Shown here: piece after piece, positions 39,392 through 51,476 of the stretch
Layout: every line of letters begins with the position of its first letter
How positions within the stretch are numbered: position 1 is the first letter of the stretch
From: Comamonas badia DSM 17552
GTDB lineage: Bacteria; Pseudomonadota; Gammaproteobacteria; Burkholderiales; Burkholderiaceae_C
Reading direction: 5' to 3'
Length of the DNA: 64,000 nucleotides
Assembly: GCF_000484635.1 (NCBI RefSeq)
Contig: NZ_AXVM01000002.1
Location: 124,001 to 188,000 of the forward strand
Position numbers and translations under genes: made by a program
The notes under the pieces: generated by a model
What the model was told of the DNA's origin: nothing
Seen by the model: the letters and a program-made list of their open reading frames with translations, nothing else
The model's database searches: none

Positions 39392-39891
39392 CATGGCGTT
39401 TTCGGTGGCTCGCTTGCTGATTGGGTATCAGAGGGTGGCGTCTCGTCTGCTCCGGTGGCCGACGGCGCGGGCTCATCGGCGGGCTTGCGGAAGGCGTTTC
39501 CCTTGTGCGCCCGCGCGATTGACATCTCCACGATCCTGTCGATCACGCGCTCCGGCGTATTCCACTTCATCACAAGCCGACCGGGGTCCATCCCGTATTC
39601 GGCGACGATGTCACGCAGTTGTTCCAGGGATAGCTTTTCCAGTGCGATCCGTAGGGCGGGTTCGCCGTCTCGCACGACCTGAACAGGATCGAGCGCCGCA
39701 GGGGCACGCCGATTCTTCCCTCGCTTCGCCTCGCCGTCCTCGACATGGCCGATGGCTTCCGCCTTGGATGGTTTACGCTTGCTTGGCGTCGAGCCTATGG
39801 CGTCGTTCAGCGCAGCCTCGAAATCGGGGTTGCGCTCCGCCTCTTCGATCACCACCCGCATCAGGCGGTTGAGTGTGTTCCGTAGGCTCAC
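39391..39891 (-). CDS. Unknown partner of ParA (possible ParB-like protein)
   Basis: GTG 39891 overlaps the parA stop (GTGA), giving 166 residues. The N-terminus is helical (SLRNTLNRLMRVVIEEAERNP), the middle is Lys/Arg-rich (SKRKPSKAEAI, KRGKNRRAP) and the C-terminus is Pro/Ser-rich. A central stretch LEKLSLEQLRDIVAEYGMDPGRL could be a helical binding region. Tight coupling to a ParA ATPase suggests the DNA-binding or adaptor half of a partition pair, but no ParB family motif is visible. Confidence 0.55.
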   Translation of the reverse strand: MSLRNTLNRLMRVVIEEAERNPDFEAALNDAIGSTPSKRKPSKAEAIGHVEDGEAKRGKNRRAPAALDPVQVVRDGEPALRIALEKLSLEQLRDIVAEYGMDPGRLVMKWNTPERVIDRIVEMSIARAHKGNAFRKPADEPAPSATGADETPPSDTQSASEPPKTP

Positions 39892-40949
39892 AATTCGCCC
39901 TCCAAGTCGTCCCAAATCTCTTTCGCCAGCTCGATGTATGTCGAGGTGAGCCCGTTGGGATCGGAGCCGTACTTCTGCCGCAGCGTCCTTTTGTGCGCCG
40001 TGTGCTCCGCTGCCGCCGACGCCGTGTTGGTCTGCTTGACCTTCGTGGCGTACACGTCGGGGAAGTTCGCGTCGGTCTGAAGCTGCCTCAGCACGGTGTT
40101 GTGCACCGTCGAGTTGGCTTGGTACTTCGTGATGACGATGCCCAGAGGGTCGATGTTCTCGCCAATGGCCTGCGCGAACTCACCCACGCGGGTCACGATC
40201 TGCGGGATACCGTAGGTCGAGAGGTGGTCGGGGATAGTGGGGATGATGTAGGCGTCCGAGAGGCGCAGGCCGTTCAGGGTAACGATGCCCAAGTTCGGCG
40301 GGCAGTCGATGATGACGATGTCGTAGTCGTCCAGCTTCGACTTGACCGCTCGCCAGAGGAGTTCCACGGGATTCACGGCGTAGAACTTCCCCGATGGCGC
40401 AGACGCGAGCTGGTCCTGCACGTCGATCAGGTCAAGGCTCGACGGCAGCAGGTCGATGGTCCTGGCCTCCTGAACGTCACCCACCCGCTTCTGGAGCGTG
40501 GCGTTGAGGTCGAACTTCTTCACGTCGGGATTCATGGCGTCCTTGAACAACTGAGCCAGTGTGTGCCCCTGGTTGTTCAGATCAAGCCACTTGTCCTCCC
40601 CGAGCAGCATGATCGTCGCGTTGGTCTGCGGGTCCAGGTCGATGACCAGGACCTTCTTTCGCATCTCCGCCGAAAAGACCTCGGCCAGCGCCACAGACGT
40701 GGTCGTCTTCGCGACACCACCCTTCAAATTGATCGTCGAAATCACATGAGCCATTGGAGTATTCCTTTTATTCCTCTTTAGCCAAGACCGAATCTGCGAG
40801 CGCCGGAATATCGGCCCGGAGGCTAGCTCCGTAACCGGGCTAGGGAAGTCAGCCGCCCGCACGCGCCAATTGGCGACTGCTTGACGGGACACCCCGGCCA
40901 TCTCGGCAATCTCACCTATCCCCACAAGTTCATCGCTCTGTTGAGTCAT
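39888..40949 (-). CDS. parA: ParA-type partition ATPase with N-terminal helix-turn-helix
   Basis: ATG 40949 is preceded by AAGGTGG. The 353-residue protein begins with a helix-turn-helix of MerR/excisionase style (IGEIAEMAGVSRQAVANWRV, then GPIFRRSQIRSWL). It continues with a ParA/Soj domain: deviant Walker A LKGGVAKTTTSVALAE, Walker A' VLVIDLDPQTNAT and Walker B-like DYDIVIIDCPPNLG. This layout is that of plasmid type Ia ParA proteins, which repress their own promoter. ATG 40754 with AAGGA ten bases upstream could make a shorter ATPase-only form. No replication gene is nearby. Confidence 0.88.
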   Translation of the reverse strand: MTQQSDELVGIGEIAEMAGVSRQAVANWRVRAADFPSPVTELASGPIFRRSQIRSWLKRNKRNTPMAHVISTINLKGGVAKTTTSVALAEVFSAEMRKKVLVIDLDPQTNATIMLLGEDKWLDLNNQGHTLAQLFKDAMNPDVKKFDLNATLQKRVGDVQEARTIDLLPSSLDLIDVQDQLASAPSGKFYAVNPVELLWRAVKSKLDDYDIVIIDCPPNLGIVTLNGLRLSDAYIIPTIPDHLSTYGIPQIVTRVGEFAQAIGENIDPLGIVITKYQANSTVHNTVLRQLQTDANFPDVYATKVKQTNTASAAAEHTAHKRTLRQKYGSDPNGLTSTYIELAKEIWDDLEGEL

Positions 40950-40960
40950 ACCCACCTTTC

Positions 40961-40977
40961 TGTGAACATCATTCACA
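40961..40977. promoter_or_regulatory. Operator-like palindrome upstream of parA (site 1)
   Basis: TGTGAA-CATCA-TTCACA, a perfect 6-bp inverted repeat beginning 12 bases before the parA start codon on the upstream side. Confidence 0.55.
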
Positions 40978-40983
40978 GACCCA

Positions 40984-40998
40984 GTGTACAACGTACAC
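40984..40998. promoter_or_regulatory. Operator-like palindrome upstream of parA (site 2)
   Basis: GTGTAC-AAC-GTACAC, a perfect inverted repeat next to site 1. Two palindromes of different sequence suggest an autoregulation site plus a second binding site, possibly a centromere-like element. Confidence 0.55.
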
Positions 40999-41049
40999 AG
41001 ACCAAGTCAAGGGAGGCTCCCAACGGGTTGGAACCGCGACCTAATGACC

Positions 41050-41445
41050 TCACACCCAACCACAGGAGCGTGAGATGAACCTGCAACACGGTTTTCTGCA
41101 CCAGTACTCAACCACTTTGCTGCCCGTATCACGGTCGAAGTCCCAGAGTTGGAGGGCGGTGAATGGGAACGGCAGGATGGGCGCAACGTTTTCCAAGGAA
41201 GGGAACACGGCCGCCTTGCCCCACAACTCTCCGTCGCTGCGCTGTAGGCGGCGCGGATTCATGCCAGTGATGGCCTGTTGTTCAGCATGCGTGAGATTCC
41301 AGATTGCATCCGGCAACCGCAGCCATAGACCGTCGGCGCGGAACACGTATGCGAACGCATCGTAATCGAATACCAATTCCCCAGCGTTGTTTCTATCAAT
41401 GCTGCAAAGGTCGGCCAAGTCGGCAGCCAAATAGGTCTTGGTCAT
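41050..41445 (-). CDS. Hypothetical island protein (131 residues)
   Basis: ATG 41445 has GGGAGG about 11 bases upstream. The protein (MTKTYLAADLADLCSIDRNN ... VFRADGLWLRLPDAIW ... TALQLWDFDRDTG) is soluble, Trp-rich and of no family I recognise. It lies alone between parA and the antitoxin cluster. Confidence 0.55.
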   Translation of the reverse strand: MTKTYLAADLADLCSIDRNNAGELVFDYDAFAYVFRADGLWLRLPDAIWNLTHAEQQAITGMNPRRLQRSDGELWGKAAVFPSLENVAPILPFPFTALQLWDFDRDTGSKVVEYWCRKPCCRFISRSCGWV

Positions 41446-41555
41446 TCGTGCATCCCTCCCGGATGCTGCTCCCTCAATAGGAGCCCCAGCAGGCCAGCGG
41501 GAGGCACTGGCTTTTCAGCAGGATTGCGGCCCTGCCTAGCTGGGGCGTAACGGTG

Positions 41556-41867
41556 TCAGGCGTAGGCGGGCGCTGCCTTGACGTGCATCGGGTGCTCCTT
41601 CAATCGCTGCTGCACCTGCCACATGTCGTAGGCAGTCTGTTGCGCCAGCCAGGCGCGGGCGTCGCCCCCGCGTTCAACACCCAGCCACGCTTGCAGGCGC
41701 AGCGCCATTTCTGGCGAGATAGCGGCAAGGCCATTGAGCATGCGCGATAGGGTGACGCGCGCCACGTCCAATTGCTGCGCGACCTCGGTCACGGACAAGC
41801 CCAGCGCGGGCAGTACGTCGTCACGCAGCGCCAGGCCGGGATGCGGAGGATTGAACATTGCCTTCAT
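41556..41867 (-). CDS. HigA-family antitoxin without a toxin (second copy)
   Basis: From ATG 41867 the protein is 103 residues. It has the HigA start NPPHPGLALRDDVLPALGL and an XRE helix-turn-helix (SVTEVAQQLDVARVTLSRMLNG). The family motif ISPEMALRLQAWLGVERGGDARAWLAQQTAYDMW follows. It follows the BrnA-type gene by ten bases and is the last gene of the higB-higA-brnA-higA string. No RelE-fold toxin gene is next to it. Confidence 0.88.
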   Translation of the reverse strand: MKAMFNPPHPGLALRDDVLPALGLSVTEVAQQLDVARVTLSRMLNGLAAISPEMALRLQAWLGVERGGDARAWLAQQTAYDMWQVQQRLKEHPMHVKAAPAYA

Positions 41868-41877
41868 GTTTGCACCT

Positions 41878-42159
41878 TCAGGCGTGGCGATGCACCCACT
41901 TGCGCAGCACGTCATTGGCGCGGGTCTGCCAGCCGGGGCCGGTGGCGCGCAGGCGCTCCACGATGTCAACATCAAGGCGCATCGTTACCTGTGTTTTGCT
42001 GCCACTGCCCAGCGGGCGGCCGCGTTTGACGAAGGGCTTGACGGCTTCCCATTCGGCATCGGTGAACGGCAGTGCATCGGGGTCTGCCATGGCGGCGGCG
42101 GTGATGGCGGCATCTTCTTCTGGCGTGGGCAGGATGATGCCGGGTTTGAGTTTTGGCAT
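41878..42159 (-). CDS. BrnA-family antitoxin without a BrnT toxin
   Basis: The 93-residue protein has the BrnA layout: N-terminal linker PTPEEDAAITAAAMADPDALPFTDAEWEAV, then a ribbon-helix-helix part (KTQVTMRLDVDIVERLRATGPGWQTRANDVLRKW). BrnA normally follows its RNase toxin BrnT in one operon. Here the gene upstream is a HigA antitoxin and only 30 bases separate them, so BrnT is missing. Confidence 0.85.
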   Translation of the reverse strand: MPKLKPGIILPTPEEDAAITAAAMADPDALPFTDAEWEAVKPFVKRGRPLGSGSKTQVTMRLDVDIVERLRATGPGWQTRANDVLRKWVHRHA

Positions 42160-42189
42160 AGCGGTTCACCTCGCGATGGTTGGCTTTCC

Positions 42190-42498
42190 TCAAGCGGGGG
42201 CGGGTGCGCCACCGTGCTTGGTGATGCGCTCCAGTACATCGGCCATCGTTTCGCGGGCGTGCTCGGTGTCGTAGTGGTCTTGCAGGTTCAGCCAGCTTTG
42301 GGCGTCCGTGCCAAAGTAAGCGCCAAGCCGCAGCGCGGTATCCACGGTGATTCCGCGCAAGCCCTTGACGATTTCATTGATGCGGCGCGGCGGTACATCA
42401 ATGGCTTTGGCTAAGGCGTACTGGCTCAGGCCCAGCGGTTTAAGCCAATCTTCCAGCAGGATGATGCCGGGGTGAACCAGGGGGATTTCGCGTGCCAT
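42190..42498 (-). CDS. higA: HigA-family antitoxin
   Basis: The 102-residue XRE-type antitoxin begins VHPGIILLEDWLKPLGLSQYAL. Its helix-turn-helix is LSQYALAKAIDVPPRRINEIVKG, followed by GITVDTALRLGAYFGTDAQSWLNLQ. It starts 11 bases after the higB stop, the normal toxin-first higBA order, and should neutralise HigB and repress the operon. Confidence 0.92.
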   Translation of the reverse strand: MAREIPLVHPGIILLEDWLKPLGLSQYALAKAIDVPPRRINEIVKGLRGITVDTALRLGAYFGTDAQSWLNLQDHYDTEHARETMADVLERITKHGGAPAPA

Positions 42499-42509
42499 CG
42501 TTTTTCCTC

Positions 42510-42788
42510 TCAGTGGTAATCCACTATCTCAACGCTTTGCGCGTGCCCATCACGCCAGACAAAGCACACGCGCCACTGTCCATTGATGCGGATGCTGTGC
42601 TGGCCTTGGCGGTCGCCTGTCAGGGCCTCCAGGCGGTTGCCGGGTGGTACGCGCAAAAACTCCAAAGCGGTAGCGGCATGCAACTGTTGCAGCTTGCGCA
42701 GGGCAACGGTTTCAAAGTTGACGAACCGGGCCACGCGCTTGCCGTTGAACAGTGACTCGGTGTCACTACAGCGAAAGTCTTGAATCAT
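42510..42788 (-). CDS. higB: HigB/RelE-family mRNA interferase toxin
   Basis: The 92-residue protein is a RelE/HigB-fold toxin: MIQDFRCSDTESLFNGKRV, LRKLQQLHAATALEFLRVPPGNRLEAL, QHSIRINGQWRVCFVWRDG and the C-terminal VEIVDYH. Members cut mRNA on the ribosome. No Shine-Dalgarno site precedes the ATG and the promoter places transcription start at about the start codon, so a leaderless mRNA is likely. Confidence 0.92.
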   Translation of the reverse strand: MIQDFRCSDTESLFNGKRVARFVNFETVALRKLQQLHAATALEFLRVPPGNRLEALTGDRQGQHSIRINGQWRVCFVWRDGHAQSVEIVDYH

Positions 42789-42793
42789 GGTGA

Positions 42794-42822
42794 ATATTAA
42801 CGATGTGCGTTATTAACGTCAA
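42794..42822 (-). promoter_or_regulatory. higB promoter with embedded operator
   Basis: On the minus strand TTGACG (42822-42817) and TAATAT (42799-42794) are 17 bases apart, a near-consensus promoter. The palindrome TAACG-CACAT-CGTTA (42812-42798) covers the spacer and touches the -10, a natural HigA operator position. The start codon is only five bases after the -10. Confidence 0.75.
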
Positions 42823-42836
42823 TCACCATTGGCGGG

Positions 42837-43471
42837 CTACACCACGGCGCGCAGCTTGCCCGGCTCCACGCTGGCATCAAACGGCACCCCGGCAAGATTC
42901 AGAAAATGCCGCTCGATAGCTTCTGCGTGCGGGCGCAGCTCATCCAGGCTCAGGATGGCGTAACCCTCGGCTGTCGCGCTCGGTGCGTGCCCGGCTATCT
43001 GTGCTGGCGCGCCAGCCGGAACAACCTTGCGGGCTTGCTGGATGAAGGTGCGGCGCAGGCCGTGAATCGTGACGTGCGCAACCCCGGCATGTTGCAGCGC
43101 CTGTGCCATCGCATTGCGGGCGTCAACGATGTGCCCAGCCTTGCCACTGCTGGCAAAAACAAATTCATTCACCCTGGGCAGCGTCGCCAGCAATTGCGCC
43201 AGATAGGGGTATAGCGGGATGGTGCGGCTCGCCTTCACCTTGTCGGCAAGGGTCAGCTTGCGCCATTGAAAATCGACGTGCTCCCAGCGCAGCGCGGCAA
43301 TTTCCTCGCGCCTTGCACCAGTCAGCAGCAGCGCGCGCAGATAGGCGTCACGCGCACGGCCAATGCTGGCGCTTCTGTGTCCCAGAGAAAGGCTTGTGCC
43401 TTGCCCGGCGGACAGGTGAAGGCGTCAACCCTTCCGGCAGTCAGGCGGGCGCGGCTTGGTGTGGTGGGCAT
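42837..43471 (-). pseudogene. Tyrosine-type integrase with internal deletion and frameshift
   Basis: The N-terminal part from ATG 43471 reads RARLTAGRVDAFTCPPGKAQ ... WDTEAPALAVRV, the arm-binding start of a tRNA-type integrase, then stops. From about 43365 a different frame reads AYLRALLLTGARREEIAALRW, then DFQWRKLTLADKVKASRTIPLY, and carries on to 42837. It keeps the catalytic Arg (GARREE), HGLRRTF, GHAP and the Tyr in EGYAIL. About 170-200 codons in between are missing and the frames do not match, so a deletion joined the two ends. It can no longer excise the island. Confidence 0.88.
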
Positions 43472-43477
43472 GGTGTC

Positions 43478-43518
43478 TGTAGGCAGGTTGTAGGCAACTT
43501 GTAGGCAATCTGTAGGCA
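43478..43518. repeat. Four 11-bp-phased TGTAGGCA repeats (integrase arm sites)
   Basis: TGTAGGCA begins at 43478, 43489, 43500 and 43511, exactly 11 bases apart. Helical phasing between an integrase gene and its att core is typical of arm-type binding sites of tyrosine integrases. Confidence 0.75.
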
Positions 43519-43635
43519 AATTTGCCTGAAATTGCCGAATCTCAATCAACACTGAAAAGCAAGGTAACTTCTCTAAGTTGTTGATTTTCATTGATTATAC
43601 CTACACCAATCAACGTAAGCAAACACCCCTATCCT

Positions 43636-43684
43636 CTCATTCGTAATGAGAAGGTAGTGGGTTCGATTCCTCTCTCCGGCATCA
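43636..43684 (+). pseudogene. 3' half of the split tRNA-Thr(CGT) gene (right att site)
   Basis: CTCATTCGTAATGAG followed by AAGGTAGTGGG, T loop TTCGATT, CCTCT and acceptor CTCCGGC, then A and TCA instead of CCA. It completes the 5' half at 38406: anticodon stem CTCA/TGAG and acceptor GCCGGAG/CTCCGGC both pair. The T stem has a U-C mismatch and the CCA is lost, so this half has decayed or came from the element. Core CATTCGTAAT is at 43638-43647. Confidence 0.8.
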
Positions 43685-43757
43685 GCGCAGAAGACAAAAG
43701 CCCGCTACATGAAAATGAGCGGGCTTTGCTTTGGCTGGCTTGCAACCCAGCCGCGCC

Positions 43758-44219
43758 TTACCCCAAGGCAGCAATCACCTCGGGCGGCGCCTGAACCAGC
43801 TCCAGCAGCACACCCTCTCCGCTGAGCGGAAATTGCTCGTTGCCCTTGGGGTGGATGAAGCACACGTCGTAGCCTGCGGCGCCCTTGCGGATGCCGCCGG
43901 GCGTGAAGCGCATGCCTTGTTCGGTCAGCCACTGGACGGCGCTTGGCAGGTCATCGATCCAAAGACCGATGTGATTGAGCGGCGGTATGTGGACCGCCGG
44001 TTTCTTTGCCGGGTCAAGCGGCTGCATCAGGTCGATTTCCACTTTGGTCGCGCCGCGACCCATCGCGAGGATGTCCTCATCGACGTTTTCGCGTTCGCTG
44101 GCAAAGCTGCCGGTGGGCGTGAGGCCCAGGGTATCCACCCACAGACGGCGCAGCGCCGCCTTGTCGGTACCGCCGATGGCGACCTGCTGGATGCTGAGCA
44201 CCTTGAAGGGGCGTGCCAT
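43758..44219 (-). CDS. VOC-fold protein, probable methylmalonyl-CoA epimerase
   Basis: ATG 44219 ([17 protein letters not shown]) gives 153 residues with two VOC modules. The second contains [18 protein letters not shown] and the C-terminal [17 protein letters not shown] precedes it as in epimerases. Metal ligands by alignment in the mind are Gln (position of the usual first His), the Glu of KVEIDL, His of NHIGL and Glu of LLELV. It is the last gene of a methylmalonyl-CoA/propionyl-CoA carboxylase/mutase cluster, which supports the epimerase role. The Gln-for-His change leaves some doubt. Confidence 0.7.
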   Translation of the reverse strand: MARPFKVLSIQQVAIGGTDKAALRRLWVDTLGLTPTGSFASERENVDEDILAMGRGATKVEIDLMQPLDPAKKPAVHIPPLNHIGLWIDDLPSAVQWLTEQGMRFTPGGIRKGAAGYDVCFIHPKGNEQFPLSGEGVLLELVQAPPEVIAALG

Positions 44220-44235
44220 GAATTCACTCCTCAAA

Positions 44236-44272
44236 ATATAGCTTGCAGCGCTTGACTGGAAAGCGCTTCAAC
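44236..44272 (+). repeat. Dispersed REP-like repeat, copy 9
   Basis: AATATAGCTTGCAGCGCTTG, ACTGGA, AAGCGCTTC, in the spacer between the biotin-carboxylase subunit gene and the VOC gene. Confidence 0.7.
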
Positions 44273-44278
44273 CCTGTT

Positions 44279-46327
<2,049 letters not shown>

Positions 46328-46332
46328 TTGGC

Positions 46333-46548
46333 TTATTCCTTCGAGCAGCAGCTCTTTTCTTCCTGCTTGGGCGGACATTGCATGTCGCCATACGAACAAA
46401 ACACACAGCAGTCGCCCGGCTGGGGGGTCAGCACCACATGGCACGCCGGGCACTCGTAGAACCACAGGCAGGCATCCAGGGGCATGTCCGCCTTGCTCTG
46501 GTGACCGCACTTGGGGCAGGTCACCGTGGCCTGGGTTGCTGCCTGCAT
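46333..46548 (-). CDS. GDCCVxC-domain small zinc-ribbon-like protein
   Basis: The 71-residue protein has a CPKCGH zinc knuckle (11-16) and a CPAC pair. The motif GDCCVFCSYGD follows, and the C-terminus ends in SCCSKE. It matches the GDCCVxC-domain (seleno)protein family, whose function is unknown; here all positions are Cys codons. It ends five bases before pccA and starts seven bases after pccB, so it is a built-in member of the operon. Confidence 0.8.
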   Translation of the reverse strand: MQAATQATVTCPKCGHQSKADMPLDACLWFYECPACHVVLTPQPGDCCVFCSYGDMQCPPKQEEKSCCSKE

Positions 46549-46555
46549 TGCTTTC

Positions 46556-48088
46556 TCACAGCGGCATGTTGCCGTGCTTGCGCCACGGGTTTTCCAGCTT
46601 CTTGCTCTGCAGCATGCCGAGCGACCGGCAGATGCGTTTTCGCGTCTCGTGCGGCTGGATCACGTCGTCGATGAAGCCACGCGCGCCCGCCACGAAGGGG
46701 TTGGCAAAGCGCTGCTTGTATTCCGCCTCGCGCGCCGCGAGCTTGGCCGGGTCGTTCTTGTCCTGGCGGAAGATGATCTCCACCGCGCCCTTGGCGCCCA
46801 TCACCGCGATCTCGGCGTTGGGCCAGGCAAGATTCACGTCGCCGCGCAGGTGCTTGGAACTCATCACGTCATACGCTCCGCCATAGGCCTTGCGCGTGAT
46901 CACCGTCACCTTGGGCACGGTGCATTCGGCGTAGGCAAACAGCAGTTTGGCACCGTGCTTGATGATGCCGCCGTATTCCTGCGAGGTGCCGGGCATGAAG
47001 CCGGGCACATCGACAAACGTGATGATGGGAATGTTGAACGCATCGCAAAAGCGCACGAAGCGCGCGGCCTTGATGCTGCTCTTGATATCCAGGCACCCGG
47101 CCAGGACGAGGGGCTGGTTGGCGACGATGCCCACGGGCTGGCCGTCCATGCGGCCGAAGCCGATGATGATGTTCTTGGCGTATTCGGGCTGCAGCTCGAA
47201 GAAGTCGCCGTCGTCCACCGTTTTTGCGATCAGCTCCTTCATGTCGTAGGGCTGGTTGGGGTTGGCGGGCACCAGGGTATCGAGGCTCAGATCGGCGCGG
47301 TCGATCGGGTCGCGGCTGGGGCGCACCGGGGGCTTCTCACGGTTGTTGAGCGGCAGGTAGTTGTACAGCCGGCGCAGCATCAACAGCGCCTCGACGTCGT
47401 TCTCGAACGCCATGTCGGCCACGCCGCTCCTCGTGGTGTGGGTGATGGCGCCGCCGAGTTCCTCGGAGGTGACCTCCTCGTGCGTGACGGTCTTCACCAC
47501 CTCGGGGCCGGTGACGAACATGTAGCTGGAGTCCTTCACCATGAAGATGAAGTCGGTCATCGCGGGCGAGTACACCGCACCGCCGGCGCAGGGGCCCATG
47601 ATCATGCTGATCTGCGGCACCACGCCGCTGGCGAGCACGTTGCGCTGGAACACCTCGGCGTAGCCGCCCAGGCTGGCCACGCCTTCCTGGATGCGCGCGC
47701 CGCCCGAGTCGTTGAGGCCGATCACCGGCGCGCCGACCTTGATTGCCTGATCCATGACCTTGCAGATTTTCTCGGCGTGGGCCTCGGAGAGTGCGCCGCC
47801 GAAGACGGTGAAGTCCTGGCTGAAGACGAAAACCAGGCGCCCGTTGATCATGCCGTAGCCCGTCACAACGCCATCGCCCGGAATCTTGTTCTCGGCCATG
47901 CCGAAGTCGGCGCAACGGTGCTCGACGAACATGTCCCATTCTTCAAACGTGCCTTCGTCGAGCAGCAGCTCGATGCGCTCACGCGCGGTGAGCTTGCCCT
48001 TGGCGTGCTGCGCATCGATGCGCTTTTGCCCGCCGCCCAAGCGCGCGAGTTCGCGCTTTTGCTCCAGTTGTTCCAGGATGGTCTGCAT
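46556..48088 (-). CDS. pccB: Acyl-CoA (propionyl-CoA) carboxylase, carboxyltransferase subunit
   Basis: From ATG 48088 ([27 protein letters not shown]) the protein is 510 residues with two crotonase-like halves. N-terminal: [58 protein letters not shown]-terminal: [23 protein letters not shown] and [14 protein letters not shown]. The Asp after GAYDVM and pairing with a PccA-type subunit favour propionyl-CoA over acetyl-CoA. Confidence 0.93.
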   Translation of the reverse strand: MQTILEQLEQKRELARLGGGQKRIDAQHAKGKLTARERIELLLDEGTFEEWDMFVEHRCADFGMAENKIPGDGVVTGYGMINGRLVFVFSQDFTVFGGALSEAHAEKICKVMDQAIKVGAPVIGLNDSGGARIQEGVASLGGYAEVFQRNVLASGVVPQISMIMGPCAGGAVYSPAMTDFIFMVKDSSYMFVTGPEVVKTVTHEEVTSEELGGAITHTTRSGVADMAFENDVEALLMLRRLYNYLPLNNREKPPVRPSRDPIDRADLSLDTLVPANPNQPYDMKELIAKTVDDGDFFELQPEYAKNIIIGFGRMDGQPVGIVANQPLVLAGCLDIKSSIKAARFVRFCDAFNIPIITFVDVPGFMPGTSQEYGGIIKHGAKLLFAYAECTVPKVTVITRKAYGGAYDVMSSKHLRGDVNLAWPNAEIAVMGAKGAVEIIFRQDKNDPAKLAAREAEYKQRFANPFVAGARGFIDDVIQPHETRKRICRSLGMLQSKKLENPWRKHGNMPL

Positions 48089-48113
48089 GCTTGGATCCTT
48101 GATTGATGTCTTG

Positions 48114-49139
48114 TTAATTGATAGCTGCCAGCGCCTGCCCTGCCTGCGCTGAGAGCAGATTACGTGCTGCGGTGCTGGCGGCAATGCGCCCCGCCACCAC
48201 ATCCTGCTGCATCTGCGGCAGCAGTTCTTGCACCTTGGGGTGCTGGCGAAAGGCGGTGCGCAGCCCGGCATCGATGCGCTCCCACATCCACGCCAGCGCC
48301 TGCTGTTCGCGGCGCGCAGCCAGCGCGCCATTGGCGGTCTGCAGACGGCGAAATTCGCTCACCGCCGCCCAGAAATCCTGCACGCCCTCGCCCTTCAAGG
48401 CGCTGATCGTGACGACCCTGGGGTGCCAGCGTTGCGGGTCGTTCATCGCGTACGCGGGGTTGCCCTGCATGGCCATCAGGCGCAGGCTGGAAGTGATCTG
48501 CGTGCGCGTGCGGATCGCTGCCCTGGGGTCGATGTCGGCCTTGTTCACCACCACCAGATCGGCAAGTTCCATCACGCCCTTCTTGATCGCCTGCAGGTCG
48601 TCCCCCGCGTTGGGCAGTTGCAGCACGCAGAACATGTCCGTCATGCCGTGCACCGCCGTCTCGCTCTGGCCCACACCGACGGTCTCGACGATCACCGCGT
48701 CGTAGCCCGCCGCTTCGCAGACCAGCATGGCCTCGCGCGTTTTCTCGGCCACGCCGCCCAGCGTGCCGCTGCTGGGGCTGGGGCGGATGTAGGCGTTCTC
48801 TTCCACGCAGAGCTGCTGCATGCGCGTCTTGTCGCCCAGGATGGAACCGCCCGAGACGGTGGACGATGGGTCGATCGCCAGCACCGCCACTTTCAGGCCT
48901 TGCGCTATCAGATACAGCCCGAGCGCCTCAATGAAGGTGGACTTGCCCACGCCCGGCACACCGCTGATCCCCAGGCGCAGCGCCTTGCCGGTGTGCGGCA
49001 ACAGCTCGGTCAGCATCGCATCCGCCTGCGCGCGGTGATCGGCGCGCGTGGATTCGAGCAGCGTGATCGCCTTGGCCATGGCGCGGCGGCGCGGCATGGG
49101 CGCGCCGTGCAGCAGGGGTTCAAGCAGCGGGTGTGCCAA
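48114..49139 (-). CDS. meaB: MeaB-type GTPase chaperone of methylmalonyl-CoA mutase
   Basis: G3E-family P-loop GTPase that guards and repairs adenosylcobalamin in methylmalonyl-CoA mutase. The 341-residue protein has Walker [10 protein letters not shown] (60-68), [18 protein letters not shown], the [11 protein letters not shown] switch and the base motif NKAD. It lies between the mutase and the carboxylase genes. Its last codons ([12 protein letters not shown]) are encoded within a repeat copy. Confidence 0.94.
   Translation of the reverse strand: MAHPLLEPLLHGAPMPRRRAMAKAITLLESTRADHRAQADAMLTELLPHTGKALRLGISGVPGVGKSTFIEALGLYLIAQGLKVAVLAIDPSSTVSGGSILGDKTRMQQLCVEENAYIRPSPSSGTLGGVAEKTREAMLVCEAAGYDAVIVETVGVGQSETAVHGMTDMFCVLQLPNAGDDLQAIKKGVMELADLVVVNKADIDPRAAIRTRTQITSSLRLMAMQGNPAYAMNDPQRWHPRVVTISALKGEGVQDFWAAVSEFRRLQTANGALAARREQQALAWMWERIDAGLRTAFRQHPKVQELLPQMQQDVVAGRIAASTAARNLLSAQAGQALAAIN
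48117..48152 (+). repeat. Dispersed REP-like repeat, copy 10 (at meaB 3' end)
   Basis: TTGATAGCTGCCAGCGCCTG, CCCTGCC, TGCGCTGAGAG. The copy overlaps the last dozen codons of meaB. Confidence 0.6.
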
Positions 49140-49190
49140 GGGTGTCGGTCCAGTCTGTGGTGCCGCAGGGTTGTGTCGCAGGCTACCGCT

Positions 49191-51347
<2,157 letters not shown>

Positions 51348-51413
51348 GGTGCGCTCGTTTTATCAAGGAGGAAGATGCCGGGCCGCAGGGTCTCCTGCAG
51401 CGCACGGCCATCG

Positions 51414-51476
51414 ATGGAGGAAGTTTACCGTATTTGTAATTATTAATTTTTAATTTTTTTGGGTTACAGTCCCGCC
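51414..51476. promoter_or_regulatory. AT-rich control region between mutase operon and gntR
   Basis: An AT-rich stretch unusual for this genome lies just before the gntR start. TGTAA (51435-51439) and TTACA (51464-51468) face each other, with TTATTAATTTTTAATTTTTT between. It is the likely place for the two divergent promoters and the regulator's operator; no single perfect palindrome is visible. Confidence 0.45.

Noticed and set aside
40755..40949. ParA head as a separate regulator gene
   Set aside because: The frame runs unbroken from the helix-turn-helix into the ATPase domain, as in type Ia ParA; an internal start at 40754 remains possible and is noted.
41075..41365. 96-codon plus-strand ORF opposite the 131-residue island gene
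   Set aside because: It has GGAG upstream, but the minus-strand frame has more protein-like composition; only one can be real and neither is certain.
43478..43518. Short repeats as a CRISPR array
   Set aside because: Eight-base units with three-base gaps have no spacer structure; position by the integrase fits arm sites.
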